Part shown: positions 1 to 7,784 of the stretch, in pieces
Numbering within the stretch: the stretch's first letter is position 1
How the letters are laid out: every line of letters starts with the position of its first letter
Origin: Actinobacteria bacterium UBA4426
Lineage (GTDB): Bacteria; Actinomycetota; Actinomycetes; S36-B12
Length of the DNA: 64,000 nucleotides
Direction of reading: 5' to 3'
Assembly (NCBI GenBank): GCA_002390705.1
Contig: DGQA01000038.1
Location: 13,659 to 77,658, forward strand
Translations under genes and position numbers: made by a program
Notes under the pieces: model-generated
Database searches by the model: none
What the model was told of the DNA's origin: nothing
What the model saw: only the letters and a program-made list of their open reading frames with translations

Positions 1-450
1 AACCCCGAATTGATCTGGCCCCAGCAGCCAATTCAAAAAAGCCTCGGCTTCGGCGCGGCCCTGGGGGTCGCGAACGCTACGCATCCAGTCGAGAGCTCGA
101 CCTTCTTTATGCTCACTTTGACCGTTGACTCCACAATCGCGCGGAATCCATACGACTTCATCTTGGCCGTAGGTCGCCTTAATCAAGTCTGCGAATCGTT
201 GGGTTCCCGGTTTTGGGAGGGGATCACAAGTGGATTGTCCTTCGTATTCGGCGGGGACGTCGTATTCAGCCGGAAGCGCGACGGGGGCACCCGCAGGTGA
301 TGGAACCGCGGGTAGACCAACCCCCGGCTCAGGAGCACCGGCAATCACACCGGTCCAATTGGTGGATTGCCAGCCACTGCCATCCGCCGTTGCCGGGCTG
401 ACTTGTAAAATTAGGGCGCCCACACATACAAAAATGCCGCCACCGCGCAT
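1..450 (-). CDS. Secreted protein with SEHKEGRALDW motif, truncated by the window edge
   Basis: An open frame runs from an ATG at 450 off the left end, so only the first 150 residues are visible. Residues 1-22 look like a signal peptide, with a short glycine/arginine start, a hydrophobic stretch (IFVCVGALILQV) and an Ala-x-Ala end. A Pro/Ala-rich linker follows, then a domain with one Cys near residue 79 (STCDPLPKPG), another in WIPRDCG, and SEHKEGRALDW. That last motif is typical of a domain found at the C-terminus of many secreted actinobacterial proteins (ARB_07466-type) and is thought to be cell-wall related. The catalytic role is unknown. There is no clear Shine-Dalgarno before the ATG; an in-frame GTG at 501 is an alternative start that would add 17 residues. 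Confidence 0.7.
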   Translation of the reverse strand, partial: MRGGGIFVCVGALILQVSPATADGSGWQSTNWTGVIAGAPEPGVGLPAVPSPAGAPVALPAEYDVPAEYEGQSTCDPLPKPGTQRFADLIKATYGQDEVVWIPRDCGVNGQSEHKEGRALDWMRSVRDPQGRAEAEAFLNWLLGPDQFGV

Positions 451-468
451 GAGCGCATGAAGGCGTGG

Positions 469-485
469 CAGGGCAGAATGCCCTG
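469..485. repeat. Inverted repeat CAGGGCA-GAA-TGCCCTG
   Basis: A perfect 7-bp inverted repeat with a 3-base spacer lies 19 bases upstream of the ATG of the secreted-protein gene. It could be an operator or a leader hairpin. If the GTG at 501 is the true start it would lie inside the coding region. Nothing else supports a role. Confidence 0.35.
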
Positions 486-608
486 TATTGTGGGGAAGCA
501 CGTACCTACTCTGACACGAAAGTGACGCATGTGACTAATCACCACGAGTAAGCACACCCATGTAATTCATAATTATTGACAACTTTGATCACTTATAGAG
601 GGAATCTG

Positions 609-1316
609 ATGGAAATTGAGCGCATTTTGGTAATCACCGCCCACCCCGACGACGTCGATTTTGGCGCGGGGGGCACTGTTCGCCAGTGGACCCGGTCGGG
701 GATTGAGGTCAGCTACTGCGTGTGCACCGATGGTGATGCCGGCGGGGCAGACCGTGATGTGCCTCGAAGCGAGATTCCCCGCATTCGCCGAGCCGAGCAG
801 AAAGCAGCCGGCGGGGCCCTCGGTGTCACCGATATTCATTTTCTGGGCTACAAAGACGGTGACCTGCAAGTGACCCAGGATCTACGTCGAGATATCAGTC
901 GAGTGATCCGCCAGGTCAAACCCCAGCGCGTGGTCATGCAATCCCCGGAGCGCAACTGGGATCGAATTTATTCCTCACACCCGGATCATTTGGCCGCTGG
1001 TGAAGCGGCAATATGTTCCGTGTACCCCGACGCCCGCAATCCATTTGCGCACCCCACTCTGCTCGATGACGAAGGGTTAGACGCGTGGACCGTGAATGAG
1101 GTGTGGGTAATGGGAGCACCTGATTCGAATCACTACGAAGATGTCACCGAAATGCTGCCGGACAAACTCGCAGCCCTGCAATTGCACGAGTCACAAACCG
1201 CGCACATGGAAGACCTTGAAGGGCGCGTTCGCGCCTGGATGTCAGCCACTGCAATTGAAGCCGGTTTTGCGCCCGAGGCACTTGCTGAAAGTTTTCGGGT
1301 AATCAATACCGCTTAA
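609..1316 (+). CDS. PIG-L family zinc-dependent deacetylase
   Basis: A 235-residue protein of the GlcNAc-PI de-N-acetylase (LmbE/PIG-L) family. It carries the metal motif A-H-P-D-D at residues 11-15 and the second motif H-P-D-H at 124-127, so His12, Asp15 and His127 are the likely zinc ligands. The family removes acetyl groups from N-acetylglucosamine conjugates and includes the actinobacterial mycothiol enzymes MshB and Mca. This protein is shorter than those (about 290 residues), so I do not assign it to mycothiol synthesis. The ATG at 609 was chosen because a GAGGGA ribosome site sits a few bases upstream; an in-frame start at 576 has none. It is a single gene, converging on the next one 4 bases away. 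Confidence 0.85.
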   Translation: MEIERILVITAHPDDVDFGAGGTVRQWTRSGIEVSYCVCTDGDAGGADRDVPRSEIPRIRRAEQKAAGGALGVTDIHFLGYKDGDLQVTQDLRRDISRVIRQVKPQRVVMQSPERNWDRIYSSHPDHLAAGEAAICSVYPDARNPFAHPTLLDDEGLDAWTVNEVWVMGAPDSNHYEDVTEMLPDKLAALQLHESQTAHMEDLEGRVRAWMSATAIEAGFAPEALAESFRVINTA

Positions 1317-1320
1317 GAGT

Positions 1321-1671
1321 TTAACTCCAAAAAACTGCAATAAAGATATTAGCGATGCTTAGCGCGCCAATTGCTCCCCACAAAGCAACCTGAGGCGGAG
1401 CCTTCTTGCGGCCTGTCACTGCCAGCACCGTTACTACCAACACAATTACAAGTTTTACGCTGATCTTGGTCATATTGAGTTCGTCATCAACTGCGCCACC
1501 TTCAACCATGCCAACCAGGATCAATCCGGTGACGAGCTGGGTGAGTGCCCCATGGAACATGGCGGCATTAACGCCCTTTTCCGAATTTGATATTTGCACA
1601 ATGAATCCGCCCACCAAACTGGCTAGGCCGATGAAGTGCAGAACAACAATCAGGTTATACACAAACTCCAT
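1321..1671 (-). CDS. Small four-helix membrane protein downstream of guaA
   Basis: A 116-residue hydrophobic protein with four predicted membrane segments (about residues 5-25, 38-56, 70-87 and 94-114). The first holds a histidine and glycines (LHFIGLASLVGGFI). Basic and acidic residues fall in the loops. It starts 9 bases after the guaA stop on the same strand and so is probably translated from the guaA message. The helix pattern recalls small CopD-like or heme/quinone-linked membrane proteins, but I see no diagnostic motif and do not assign a function. Confidence 0.75.
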   Translation of the reverse strand: MEFVYNLIVVLHFIGLASLVGGFIVQISNSEKGVNAAMFHGALTQLVTGLILVGMVEGGAVDDELNMTKISVKLVIVLVVTVLAVTGRKKAPPQVALWGAIGALSIANIFIAVFWS

Positions 1672-1680
1672 AGGCCCACT

Positions 1681-3249
1681 CTATTCCCACTCGATGGTTC
1701 CTGGTGGCTTACTCGTGACATCGAGTGTCACGCGGTTTACTTCGGCCACTTCATTAGTGATTCGGTTAGAAATCTGCGCAATCAGGTCATAGGGCAACCG
1801 GGACCAGTCAGCCGTCATGGCGTCTTCACTTGAGACAGGGCGTAGCACCACTGGATGCCCGTAGGTGCGGCCATCGCCTTGAACCCCAACGCTCCTGACG
1901 TCCGCCAAAAGCACGACAGGAAATTGCCACACATCACGATCGAGCCCCGCAGCGGTAAGTTCCTCACGTGCAATGAGGTCAGCGCGGCGCAAAATCTCCA
2001 ACCGCTCTTCGTTGACCGACCCGATAATACGAATTGCAAGACCGGGGCCAGGGAATGGGTGTCGCCACACAATTTCCGGAGGCAAACCTAGATCGATACC
2101 CACCTGTCGGACCTCGTCTTTGAATAATGTTCGTAATGGCTCAACCAGAGTGAACTCAAGGTCTTCTGGCAAACCGCCAACATTGTGATGGCTCTTGATA
2201 TTGGCTGTTCCTGAACCACCACCAGATTCCACAACATCGGGATACAAAGTTCCTTGCACCAAGAATTTCACTTTGTGACCAGCGCTGCCTGCGGTCTCCA
2301 CCACTTGCCCTGCCGCATCTTCAAAAACTCGAATAAATTCGCGGCCAATAATTTTGCGTTTAGTCTCGGGATCGGTGATACCCGCGAGTGCATCAAGGAA
2401 TCTTTTTTTTGCATCAACCACTACCAGTGTGATCCCTGTGGCGGCCACGTACTCACGTTCAACCTGTTCCGCTTCACCGGCGCGCAATAGCCCATGGTCA
2501 ACAAAAACGCAGGTGAGTTGATCCCCCACGGCTTTATGTACCAATGCAGCAGCTACTGCCGAGTCGACTCCGCCAGAGAGCCCACAGATAACTGCCGAAT
2601 CACCAATTTGTGCAGAAATCTTGGCGACCTGCTCGTCGATTACGTTGGACATGGTCCAACTTTGTTCACAGTGGGCCACGTGAATCAGGAAATTGGAGAG
2701 CACTTTCTGGCCATACTCCGAATGTAAGACCTCTGGATGAAACTGCACGCCAGCCCGCGAATGCTCAAGATCTTCAAAACCTGCCACCGGAGCACCTGCC
2801 GAAACTGCACAGACTTTAAAAGTTTGTGGAGCTGATATCACGGCATCCCCGTGACTCATCCACACTGAAATCGACTCGGGCACATCGGAAAAAATCGTGG
2901 CATTTTGTGTGGACAGTTCTGTGCGTCCATATTCGCTGGTACCAGTTTGAGCTACTTCACCACCGAGTGAGTTAGCCATCAATTGAAAGCCGTAGCAGAT
3001 TCCAAAAATTGGAAAACCCAGATCAAAAATTGTCGAGTCAAATGTGGGTGCACCTTCTGCATACACGCTGGACGGCCCGCCACTGAGAATAATCGCCGAA
3101 GGACATTTAGCCTTCACTTCATCAGCCGTAATTGTGTGGGCAACAATTTCGGAAAAAATATTTTCTTGGCGCACCCGGCGAGCGATCAGCTGCGCGTACT
3201 GGGCACCGAAGTCAATCACAAGTACGGGTCCAGAAGGATTGAGCAGCAT
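1681..3249 (-). CDS. guaA: GMP synthase (glutamine-hydrolysing)
   Basis: Converts XMP to GMP using glutamine and ATP, the last step of guanine nucleotide synthesis. The protein has 522 residues, the usual length. The N-terminal class I amidotransferase domain shows FGICYGFQLM (nucleophile Cys) and GVQFHPEV (His/Glu). The ATP-pyrophosphatase domain shows the P-loop SGGVDS and the C-terminal dimerisation region ends KPPGTIEWE. An upstream start at 3339 is open but would overlap the neighbouring membrane-protein gene and add a segment that does not resemble GuaA; the ATG at 3249 gives the normal N-terminus. In this genome guaA is separated from guaB/guaB3 by an accessory block. Confidence 0.97.
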   Translation of the reverse strand: MLLNPSGPVLVIDFGAQYAQLIARRVRQENIFSEIVAHTITADEVKAKCPSAIILSGGPSSVYAEGAPTFDSTIFDLGFPIFGICYGFQLMANSLGGEVAQTGTSEYGRTELSTQNATIFSDVPESISVWMSHGDAVISAPQTFKVCAVSAGAPVAGFEDLEHSRAGVQFHPEVLHSEYGQKVLSNFLIHVAHCEQSWTMSNVIDEQVAKISAQIGDSAVICGLSGGVDSAVAAALVHKAVGDQLTCVFVDHGLLRAGEAEQVEREYVAATGITLVVVDAKKRFLDALAGITDPETKRKIIGREFIRVFEDAAGQVVETAGSAGHKVKFLVQGTLYPDVVESGGGSGTANIKSHHNVGGLPEDLEFTLVEPLRTLFKDEVRQVGIDLGLPPEIVWRHPFPGPGLAIRIIGSVNEERLEILRRADLIAREELTAAGLDRDVWQFPVVLLADVRSVGVQGDGRTYGHPVVLRPVSSEDAMTADWSRLPYDLIAQISNRITNEVAEVNRVTLDVTSKPPGTIEWE

Positions 3250-3301
3250 CGCCCAAGCGTAGTAGCCGTGCGATTTACGTCTGTGACCCGATCGGGTGAC
3301 G

Positions 3302-3553
3302 TCAGCTGCTAAATGCACCGAGTGCGAGGAGCGAGACAATGATCAGCAAGTAGATAATTACACCGACGACATACGTCAAAATCATGAATCTCTTGGCCCA
3401 GCGTGAGGCTCGCACCGCCCCACTTTCATCGCCATTCCTGAACCGACGGCGTGCCGTAAAGGACAAAGTGAGTGCAACGACACCGAAGGGCAAAAAGAAA
3501 AAGATCGCGCCGACCACTGACGAACGTACATATGTTTTGGCCGTCGCGGTCAT
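3302..3553 (-). CDS. CD225/dispanin-type two-helix membrane protein
   Basis: An 83-residue protein with two membrane segments (about residues 12-32 and 55-78). Between them is the family signature: the first helix runs into LPFGVVALTLS, then a basic and acidic loop with GDESGAVRASRWAKRFM. This is the bacterial form of the CD225/dispanin (interferon-induced transmembrane protein-like) domain, whose bacterial role is unknown. It lies upstream of guaA on the same strand (52-base gap) and may be cotranscribed. Confidence 0.75.
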   Translation of the reverse strand: MTATAKTYVRSSVVGAIFFFLPFGVVALTLSFTARRRFRNGDESGAVRASRWAKRFMILTYVVGVIIYLLIIVSLLALGAFSS

Positions 3554-3620
3554 TACCTAACCATAATCGCACCCATCACACGCTGACTTCGCAGACACGT
3601 CAAATTAGCGAGTTGGCGAG

Positions 3621-4613
3621 CTAAGCACCGCGCAAAGTCTCTGATGGAAGTTGCCCGTAACGATCTGCGTAGTAGTGGGAAAAGCGACCTAGGTGGGTGA
3701 AACCCCAACCCCCGGCGATTTCAGAGACCGTACGATCACCGTTTTCGGATTGGCTCAACTCCTCATGGGCTCCGCGGAGCCTGACTTCGCGCAAATACTG
3801 AGTGGGCGAGAGTCCCACGTAGGAACGAAACCCTTCTTGCAAGCTTCGGACGCTGACCCCCGCATGCGCAGCCATCTCGCTAATGGTCAGATTGTCATAG
3901 GTTTTCTCCTCACACAATGACATGGCTCTTCGCACGGAGCGAGGCGCGGCCGGCTCTGCGGCATTCGTCAGGCTCGCCGAATAGTTATGTGGTTGAGCTG
4001 TGAGTAGACCGGTAATACATGCCGACTCTATTTCTGCTTGAACGCTTTCATGAAGCCCGGGAACATCACTGTCAAAATTTTGAACTAAGACATCGACGAT
4101 CTGGCGCCACGATCTAATGCCCGGGCTATCCATCCGCATAGCAAGATCGAATCGGATTGGCACCGAGAGGCTCCTGCCCATGAGCTCTTCGAGGCGAGTT
4201 TCCACACTGTGCCGTGAAAGATGAATAAGCAAGTGTGGCGATTGTGCCTGCCAGGTCATGTCAAGGTGCTCGGTAGGAGAAGGAATCGAAGCGACCTGGG
4301 TACTTGACTCAATATTTTGAGAGCCGCAGGTCACTCGTCCTCCGCCAGAAAGTGGAATCTGGACGAGGAAAAAGGAATTGAGCTCCCCTGGGGTTATGTT
4401 GACTTCGGCGCCGTAATCCAGGTAGTTCAGTGACACATCCGTGAGTTTTACCGAATTATGAACAGTGTCCACTTCCCCTGATGCGGCTGCAGTAGTCAGT
4501 CGATGCGGACAAAACACACGAGCGACTTGATCTCTGGCATCGTCTAAATCGTGGGTCCGAAATAGTGTGTGCTCACTGAGCAATTCCTTCACTACCATGT
4601 CACCAGTTTTCAT
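3621..4613 (-). CDS. AraC-family transcriptional regulator
   Basis: A 330-residue regulator. The N-terminal half matches the AraC-binding-like sensor domain that begins HTLFRTHDLDDAR, seen in regulators of aromatic and alkane degradation operons. The C-terminal 100 residues hold two helix-turn-helix units (NLTISEMAAHAGVSVRSLQ and the SEIAGGWGFTHLGRFSHYY segment). The ATG at 4613 is preferred over the open start at 4700, which would run into the divergent gene's upstream region; ATG 4598 is also possible. It is divergent from the short-chain dehydrogenase gene, so that gene and perhaps the nearby monooxygenase are the likely targets. The inducer is unknown. Confidence 0.88.
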   Translation of the reverse strand: MKTGDMVVKELLSEHTLFRTHDLDDARDQVARVFCPHRLTTAAASGEVDTVHNSVKLTDVSLNYLDYGAEVNITPGELNSFFLVQIPLSGGGRVTCGSQNIESSTQVASIPSPTEHLDMTWQAQSPHLLIHLSRHSVETRLEELMGRSLSVPIRFDLAMRMDSPGIRSWRQIVDVLVQNFDSDVPGLHESVQAEIESACITGLLTAQPHNYSASLTNAAEPAAPRSVRRAMSLCEEKTYDNLTISEMAAHAGVSVRSLQEGFRSYVGLSPTQYLREVRLRGAHEELSQSENGDRTVSEIAGGWGFTHLGRFSHYYADRYGQLPSETLRGA

Positions 4614-4779
4614 CAGTTTACCCAAATACGCACCCAAATAGCGATATTTCTTGCGTTTTCTGGATATTGGCCTCTGTGAATGGCTTGGCAAGTGGATCAA
4701 CTCGCTCTACTATCCACCACACCATGATCCTCAAATGAGATTGAATTCAGTTCATGTCCCCAGACGAAAGGAATCCACG
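4614..4779. promoter_or_regulatory. Divergent promoter region of AraC regulator and SDR
   Basis: These 166 bases separate two divergent genes and must hold both promoters and probably the AraC-type operator. The stretch is A+T-richer than its surroundings. A ribosome site AAAGGA lies just before the dehydrogenase ATG. I could not pick out a convincing operator repeat. Confidence 0.45.
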
Positions 4780-5580
4780 ATGACAACGAACGCTGATCCG
4801 CTCACAGGCAAAGTTGCAATTCTCACCGGGGCGGCCACAATTTTTGGAATCGCCGTCGCCCAAGAATTGGTCGACCAAGGTGCACACATTTATTTAGTCG
4901 ATATCAACCGCGCCGGGCTAGCAGAGGCCCTCAACCAATGCGGTGCAGCCGCTTCAGGACTATGCACCGATATCACCAGCGACACAGGAATCTCCGAAAT
5001 TGTCAGTCAAACTACCGCAACGTGGGGTGGGATTGACCTGCTGATCAACCTGGCTTGCTCCTATGAGGACTCCGGAGCTGATAGCACGCGCGAGGAATGG
5101 ATGAATACTTTCAATGTGAATGTTGCCAGTGCTGCAATGCTTGCTCAGGCCGTGCGTCCACACATGGTTAAGCGTGGCGGTGGTTCAATTGTTAATCTCA
5201 CTTCCATTAGTTCCAAGGTTGCACAGATCGGGCGATGGACGTATCCGGTGTCCAAGGCCGCCATGGTCCAACTCACTCGAAACATGGCCATGGATTTCGC
5301 ACCGGATCACATCAGGGTGAATTCTGTCTCCCCTGGATGGACCTGGTCGGCCATCATGGATTCGCTCTCCGGTGGTAACCGACAGAAAACTGATGCTGTT
5401 GCCGCACCATTTCACCTCACCCAACGAGTCGGCGACCCACGGGAGGTGGCCCGAGTGATTGCTTTTCTTTGCAGCGACGCTTCTTCTGTTGTCACCGGGG
5501 CGGACTGGGCCGCCGACGGTGGTTACAGCGCGATGGGCCCCGAACAGGCGACCCCGGCGATTCCACTTCTCATGGAGTAG
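4780..5580 (+). CDS. Short-chain dehydrogenase/reductase (SDR)
   Basis: A 266-residue classical SDR using NAD(P). Catalytic residues are a Ser in TSISS (142-145), Tyr155 and Lys159 in YPVSK, and Asn in the NSVSPGW segment. The cofactor motif reads TGAATIFG (16-23) where most SDRs have TGxxxGxG, and the usual NNAG is NLAC (90-93). Both changes seem to belong to a conserved subfamily that also ends with a GPEQA..PAIP tail, seen here. The substrate is unknown. The ATG at 4780 is preceded by AAAGGA. It is divergent from the AraC regulator and convergent (3-base gap) with the flavin monooxygenase. Confidence 0.88.
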   Translation: MTTNADPLTGKVAILTGAATIFGIAVAQELVDQGAHIYLVDINRAGLAEALNQCGAAASGLCTDITSDTGISEIVSQTTATWGGIDLLINLACSYEDSGADSTREEWMNTFNVNVASAAMLAQAVRPHMVKRGGGSIVNLTSISSKVAQIGRWTYPVSKAAMVQLTRNMAMDFAPDHIRVNSVSPGWTWSAIMDSLSGGNRQKTDAVAAPFHLTQRVGDPREVARVIAFLCSDASSVVTGADWAADGGYSAMGPEQATPAIPLLME

Positions 5581-5583
5581 CGG

Positions 5584-7092
5584 CTACCCACTTTTCACAG
5601 CGCCGACTTGCTCATCTCGGCGCTTGATTAGCTTACCCTCTATGCGGGCATAATTTCTCGGATCAATTGGCAATAACCATTCTTGAAAGCGCTTAAAGCC
5701 ACTGATATTCTCATCCAGGTCTGCAAGCAATTCATCGACATTGTGAACTGAAAACGGGATAATGTTAGTGCCACGAGCGTGTTTTCCCTCTGTACGTTCT
5801 TCCATCCACTCCAGTCTTTTGTCAGTGAAGGCGATCTGTTCAGAATCACTGGGTAAGTCCAGCATCCCTGACATATGCGCTGCGATCCACCAAGCTCCCA
5901 CCTCAGCATTTAGTTGACTAAAGAATGATGAGTTGTAACCATTGAACGCCAAACGTGGTACACCAATCGGCAATATTTGTCGGTAGAGCCTAAAATTATC
6001 CTTAGAGTCGGTAACTCTGTCCATCAATTCTGGAGAAAAAAACGGAACCCTCTGATAAAAACCTGTTCCACAAATAATTGCCTCGACCGGGATCTGTTTT
6101 CCATTGCCAAGTGTCGCCATTCCAGGGTCAAGCCTAGTTATTTCAGTATCACGTTCAATAACTAACTTCCCTTCTTGGACATATGAGAAGAAATTGTCAG
6201 AAGCTAAACTCACGGTACTGCGAACAATGGTGTCCAGACCCGTATGTGGATTGAGATCAACGTCATCTAACTTAAATTGGGAAGTCACAACCGATTGCAC
6301 ACTGCCCAGCATTCCTGCACTCACAGCTTTTCCTTTGCCGTGCAAGAATTTTTCAAATCCCTTCAACTCAACATAGGGAAACAAAGCTTCGCCCATGCGA
6401 GTGAGGAGCAGCATCTTGTAATTGAGCACGTTCTTGAATTTCTTGGGGATCTTCCAAATAATTTTCCGGGCAACCACGGTGGTGGATTTACTCGTCCCTA
6501 CCGTTGCGGCCGCCACGTCACAGGCGGACTTTCCAAATCCGACCACGAGGACGTCTTTACCAACGACTTCGTCGACACTATGGAAGTCACACGCGTGCTC
6601 GATTGTGCCGCCCGCGTCGAGGAACGCTTGCTCTCCGTCAAATTTCGGCACAAAAGGGTCAGAGAAGATTCCATTTGCAACGACCAAAAAATCGAATTTT
6701 TCTTCATGATTTCCTAGAGAATCACTCGTTTTTACGCTCCACGATTGCGTGGCTTCATCAAATGTGGTCGAGTCCACCATCGTATTGAGTGCGATCGCTC
6801 CACCGAGTCCAAAATGATCCACGTAGGCGGCCATATATTTTTGTACTTGCTCACCGGAAGGCCATTCAGGGTAATCTTTTGGGTAGGGGAAATCTGATAG
6901 CGCATAGGTGCTTCGTACATTTTGAGTCGTGAGCCCCGGATAACGCCGTGAGCTCGACCACACTCCACCTACTTCAGAGTCCTTTTCAAACACCGTAACC
7001 GACCAACCAAAGTCCTTAAAGACTTTGGCGCTCACTAGTCCAGCAAAGCCTGCTCCGACAATGGCAATATTCGCTACTTGGGGCTGATCCAT
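5584..7092 (-). CDS. Flavin-containing monooxygenase
   Basis: A 502-residue FAD- and NADPH-dependent monooxygenase. The FAD fold begins at residue 9 with IVGAGFAGLV, followed by a Glu that binds the ribose (VTVFEKD) and the GGVW motif. The NADPH fold shows VVGFGKSA, preceded by an FMO-type segment ending in HACDF. The C-terminal ATG-type motif appears as AIICGTGF. Family members insert oxygen into ketones, amines or sulphides; the fingerprint is closer to FMO than to typical Baeyer-Villiger enzymes. A strong ribosome site GAGGAG lies before the ATG. Together with the neighbouring SDR and AraC regulator it suggests inducible oxidation of a small hydrophobic compound, which is inference. Confidence 0.87.
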   Translation of the reverse strand: MDQPQVANIAIVGAGFAGLVSAKVFKDFGWSVTVFEKDSEVGGVWSSSRRYPGLTTQNVRSTYALSDFPYPKDYPEWPSGEQVQKYMAAYVDHFGLGGAIALNTMVDSTTFDEATQSWSVKTSDSLGNHEEKFDFLVVANGIFSDPFVPKFDGEQAFLDAGGTIEHACDFHSVDEVVGKDVLVVGFGKSACDVAAATVGTSKSTTVVARKIIWKIPKKFKNVLNYKMLLLTRMGEALFPYVELKGFEKFLHGKGKAVSAGMLGSVQSVVTSQFKLDDVDLNPHTGLDTIVRSTVSLASDNFFSYVQEGKLVIERDTEITRLDPGMATLGNGKQIPVEAIICGTGFYQRVPFFSPELMDRVTDSKDNFRLYRQILPIGVPRLAFNGYNSSFFSQLNAEVGAWWIAAHMSGMLDLPSDSEQIAFTDKRLEWMEERTEGKHARGTNIIPFSVHNVDELLADLDENISGFKRFQEWLLPIDPRNYARIEGKLIKRRDEQVGAVKSG

Positions 7093-7204
7093 CCCGCATC
7101 TCCTCTTGTTGAAGATTGCCTAGACTAGAGCCCGCACGGTAACGCTCCTAGCCACTGCGCGCGGTTCCTATCCCTTACGCGCAACTAAATCAGCGGCCCC
7201 ACCA

Positions 7205-7217
7205 ATTTGTCACAAAT
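7205..7217. promoter_or_regulatory. Palindrome ATTTGT-C-ACAAAT upstream of cox operon
   Basis: A perfect 6-bp inverted repeat with one central base lies 90 bases before the coxS start, in the 215-base region between the divergent monooxygenase gene and the cox operon. Its size and position fit an operator for either direction. No regulator gene is adjacent to cox. Confidence 0.4.
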
Positions 7218-7307
7218 CGGTCGAATGGATGTATTTTTGGAATTTCGCCACATAACTGTGATCTTCGTCATACAGTTTCGTCACCAGCAACCGTGAAAAG
7301 GGGCCCC

Positions 7308-7784
7308 ATGCAGCACATAAAGGTGACCGTCGACGGCACCACTTATCAAAAGGAAGTAGAACCTCGAACCCTCCTTGTGCATTTTTTGCGCGAGGATTTA
7401 GGTCGTGTCGGCACCGTAGTCGGTTGCGACACCTCGAACTGTGGCGCATGCACCGTCCTCGTTGACGGAGTAAGCCTGAAGTCATGCAGTATGTTGGCGG
7501 TTCAAGCCGACGGCAGTGAGATCACCACAATTCAAGGGGTCTCCGATGGAAATGACTGGCACCCAGTTCAATCTGCATTCAAGGAGTGCCACGGATTGCA
7601 GTGCGGCTACTGCACGCCGGGCATGGTGATCAGTTCCATTGACTTGCTCAATGAGAACCCCAATCCAACTGAGGCAGAAATTCGCGAGGGCCTGGAAGGC
7701 AATCTTTGCCGCTGCACTGGCTACCACAACATTGTCAAAAGTGTTCAACGTGCGGCCGAACTCATGGAAGGAGCTAAGTCATGA
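7308..7784 (+). CDS. coxS: CO dehydrogenase-like small subunit, 2x[2Fe-2S]
   Basis: A 158-residue iron-sulphur subunit of the xanthine oxidase/CO dehydrogenase family. The ferredoxin-type cluster uses Cys40, Cys45, Cys48 and Cys60, and the second cluster uses Cys99, Cys102, Cys134 and Cys136 (CGYCTPG and CRCTG motifs). It passes electrons from the molybdenum site in CoxL to FAD in CoxM. The ATG at 7308 has a purine-rich AAAAGGGG just upstream; a slightly earlier GTG-type start is less likely. The stop overlaps the coxL start as ATGA, so the two are translationally coupled. It acts in the cytoplasm or at the inner membrane face. Confidence 0.93.
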   Translation: MQHIKVTVDGTTYQKEVEPRTLLVHFLREDLGRVGTVVGCDTSNCGACTVLVDGVSLKSCSMLAVQADGSEITTIQGVSDGNDWHPVQSAFKECHGLQCGYCTPGMVISSIDLLNENPNPTEAEIREGLEGNLCRCTGYHNIVKSVQRAAELMEGAKS

